DNA of 13,316 bases from CAYGLV01 sp964351025 (GTDB lineage Bacteria > Actinomycetota > Thermoleophilia > Gaiellales > Gaiellaceae). The DNA is taken from NCBI GenBank assembly GCA_964351025.1, contig CAYGLV010000063.1:1-13316 (forward strand), written 5' to 3'. A program made the translations under genes and the position numbers. Shown piece after piece: positions 12,984 through 13,316 of this stretch. The notes under the pieces are model-generated. The model was not told where the DNA came from. It saw only the letters and a program-made list of their open reading frames with translations, and did no database searches. Positions within the stretch are counted from its first letter, which is position 1; each line of letters starts with the position of its first letter.

Positions 12984-13316
12984 CGGAGACGTTGACGGCA
13001 CGTATGCGAAGCCTGAGTGCAGAACGTGGCGGGCGTTGCGCGACGTGGCCGCGACCGGCTGCCCGAGCGAGCCGATGAGCACGACGCGGCGGGACGAGCC
13101 GCCGCCCCCGCCGAGGATGGCGCCGGTGAGCCGCGAGAGCGTCTCGGTCGCGCCGGAGGCGCCCGCCACGCAGTAGACGAAGCCCCCCATCCCGAGCGAG
13201 CCCACGAGCTCGAGGCGGCCGGTCGAGCCGGCCGAGCCGGAGGCGCCGACCGCCGAGCAGGCCAGCGCGAGCGTCGGCTCGGGCTCGGGCGGGGGTGGAG
13301 GCGGCGGGGCTGGAGG
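12981..13316 (-). CDS. C-terminal part of a secreted Pro/Gly-rich protein with an LGQP...SGF ending
   Basis: A frame open from the right edge to TAG 12983-12981 gives 111 residues. It begins in a proline run (PPAPPPPPPPEPEP), continues TLALACSAVGASGSAG and GFVYCVAGASGATETLSRL, then a glycine run, and ends with VVLIGSLGQPVAATSRN and HVLHSGFAYVP. The closing pattern (LGQP followed about 15 residues later by a hydrophobic SGF end) resembles the C-termini of secreted bacterial proteins that end in GxxGQP...SGGFW-like motifs. The Pro-rich stretch looks like a linker between a missing N-terminal domain and this one. The two cysteines could pair in an extracytoplasmic protein. It is co-oriented with, and 11 bases from, the next secreted protein. 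Function unknown. The frame is clear, and the product lacks its N-terminus. Confidence 0.65.
   Translation of the reverse strand, partial: PPAPPPPPPPEPEPTLALACSAVGASGSAGSTGRLELVGSLGMGGFVYCVAGASGATETLSRLTGAILGGGGGSSRRVVLIGSLGQPVAATSRNARHVLHSGFAYVPSTSP

Overview
The window is very GC-rich, densely packed bacterial chromosome. Many starts are GTG or TTG. Several genes begin only 6-7 bases after a TANNNT-type -10 box and have no Shine-Dalgarno, which suggests leaderless transcripts. Together with the protein families (DUF3467, two-TM RCK channel, GlpX-type FBPase, Ap4A-phosphorylase-like HIT protein, NarL-type regulator) this points to an actinobacterium. A Thermoleophilia/Gaiellales-like lineage is my best guess, but only an inference. 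There is no IS element, phage gene, CRISPR array or integrase. It reads as core chromosome with a secreted-protein pair at the right edge, and no gene-free stretch exceeds 300 bases.

Layout. 2-295 (+): acidic, disordered C-terminus of an unidentified protein. 325-1366 (-): a two-gene unit, DUF3467 then a calcineurin-like phosphoesterase. 1367-1436: a divergent promoter region. 1437-6877 (+): a tightly coupled run of five genes (RCK potassium-channel-like protein, argS, EamA transporter, glpX, class I aldolase) with overlaps of 11, 4 and 14 bases and one 10-base gap. 6899-6971 (+): tRNA-Gly(CCC). 7050-7901 (+): YihY/BrkB membrane protein. 7935-9144 (-): HIT hydrolase, a structured intergenic stretch, and a secreted protein with a peptidase-like DEYAH motif. 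9259-10817 (+): orphan NarL-type response regulator and a membrane protein with a degenerate GGDEF domain. 10795-11784 (-): CorA transporter, whose 3' end overlaps the GGDEF gene by 23 bases. 11854-13316 (-): two secreted proteins, the upstream one cut by the window edge.

How the genes relate. GlpX and the aldolase catalyse adjacent gluconeogenic steps and are translationally coupled. ArgS, the DMT transporter and the K+ channel share the transcript without an obvious common pathway. The response regulator/GGDEF pair looks like a small signalling module.

I see no clearly new multi-gene system. The most notable signal is a series of recognisable proteins that lack the signature residue of their family: ArgRS with TVAS where HIGH/HVGH should be, a channel with TAGLV in place of TVGYG, a GGDEF domain reading GGGEF, and a peptidase-like DEYAH in place of HEYAH. 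The ArgRS and channel changes are in otherwise intact proteins and deserve a check for being lineage-wide.
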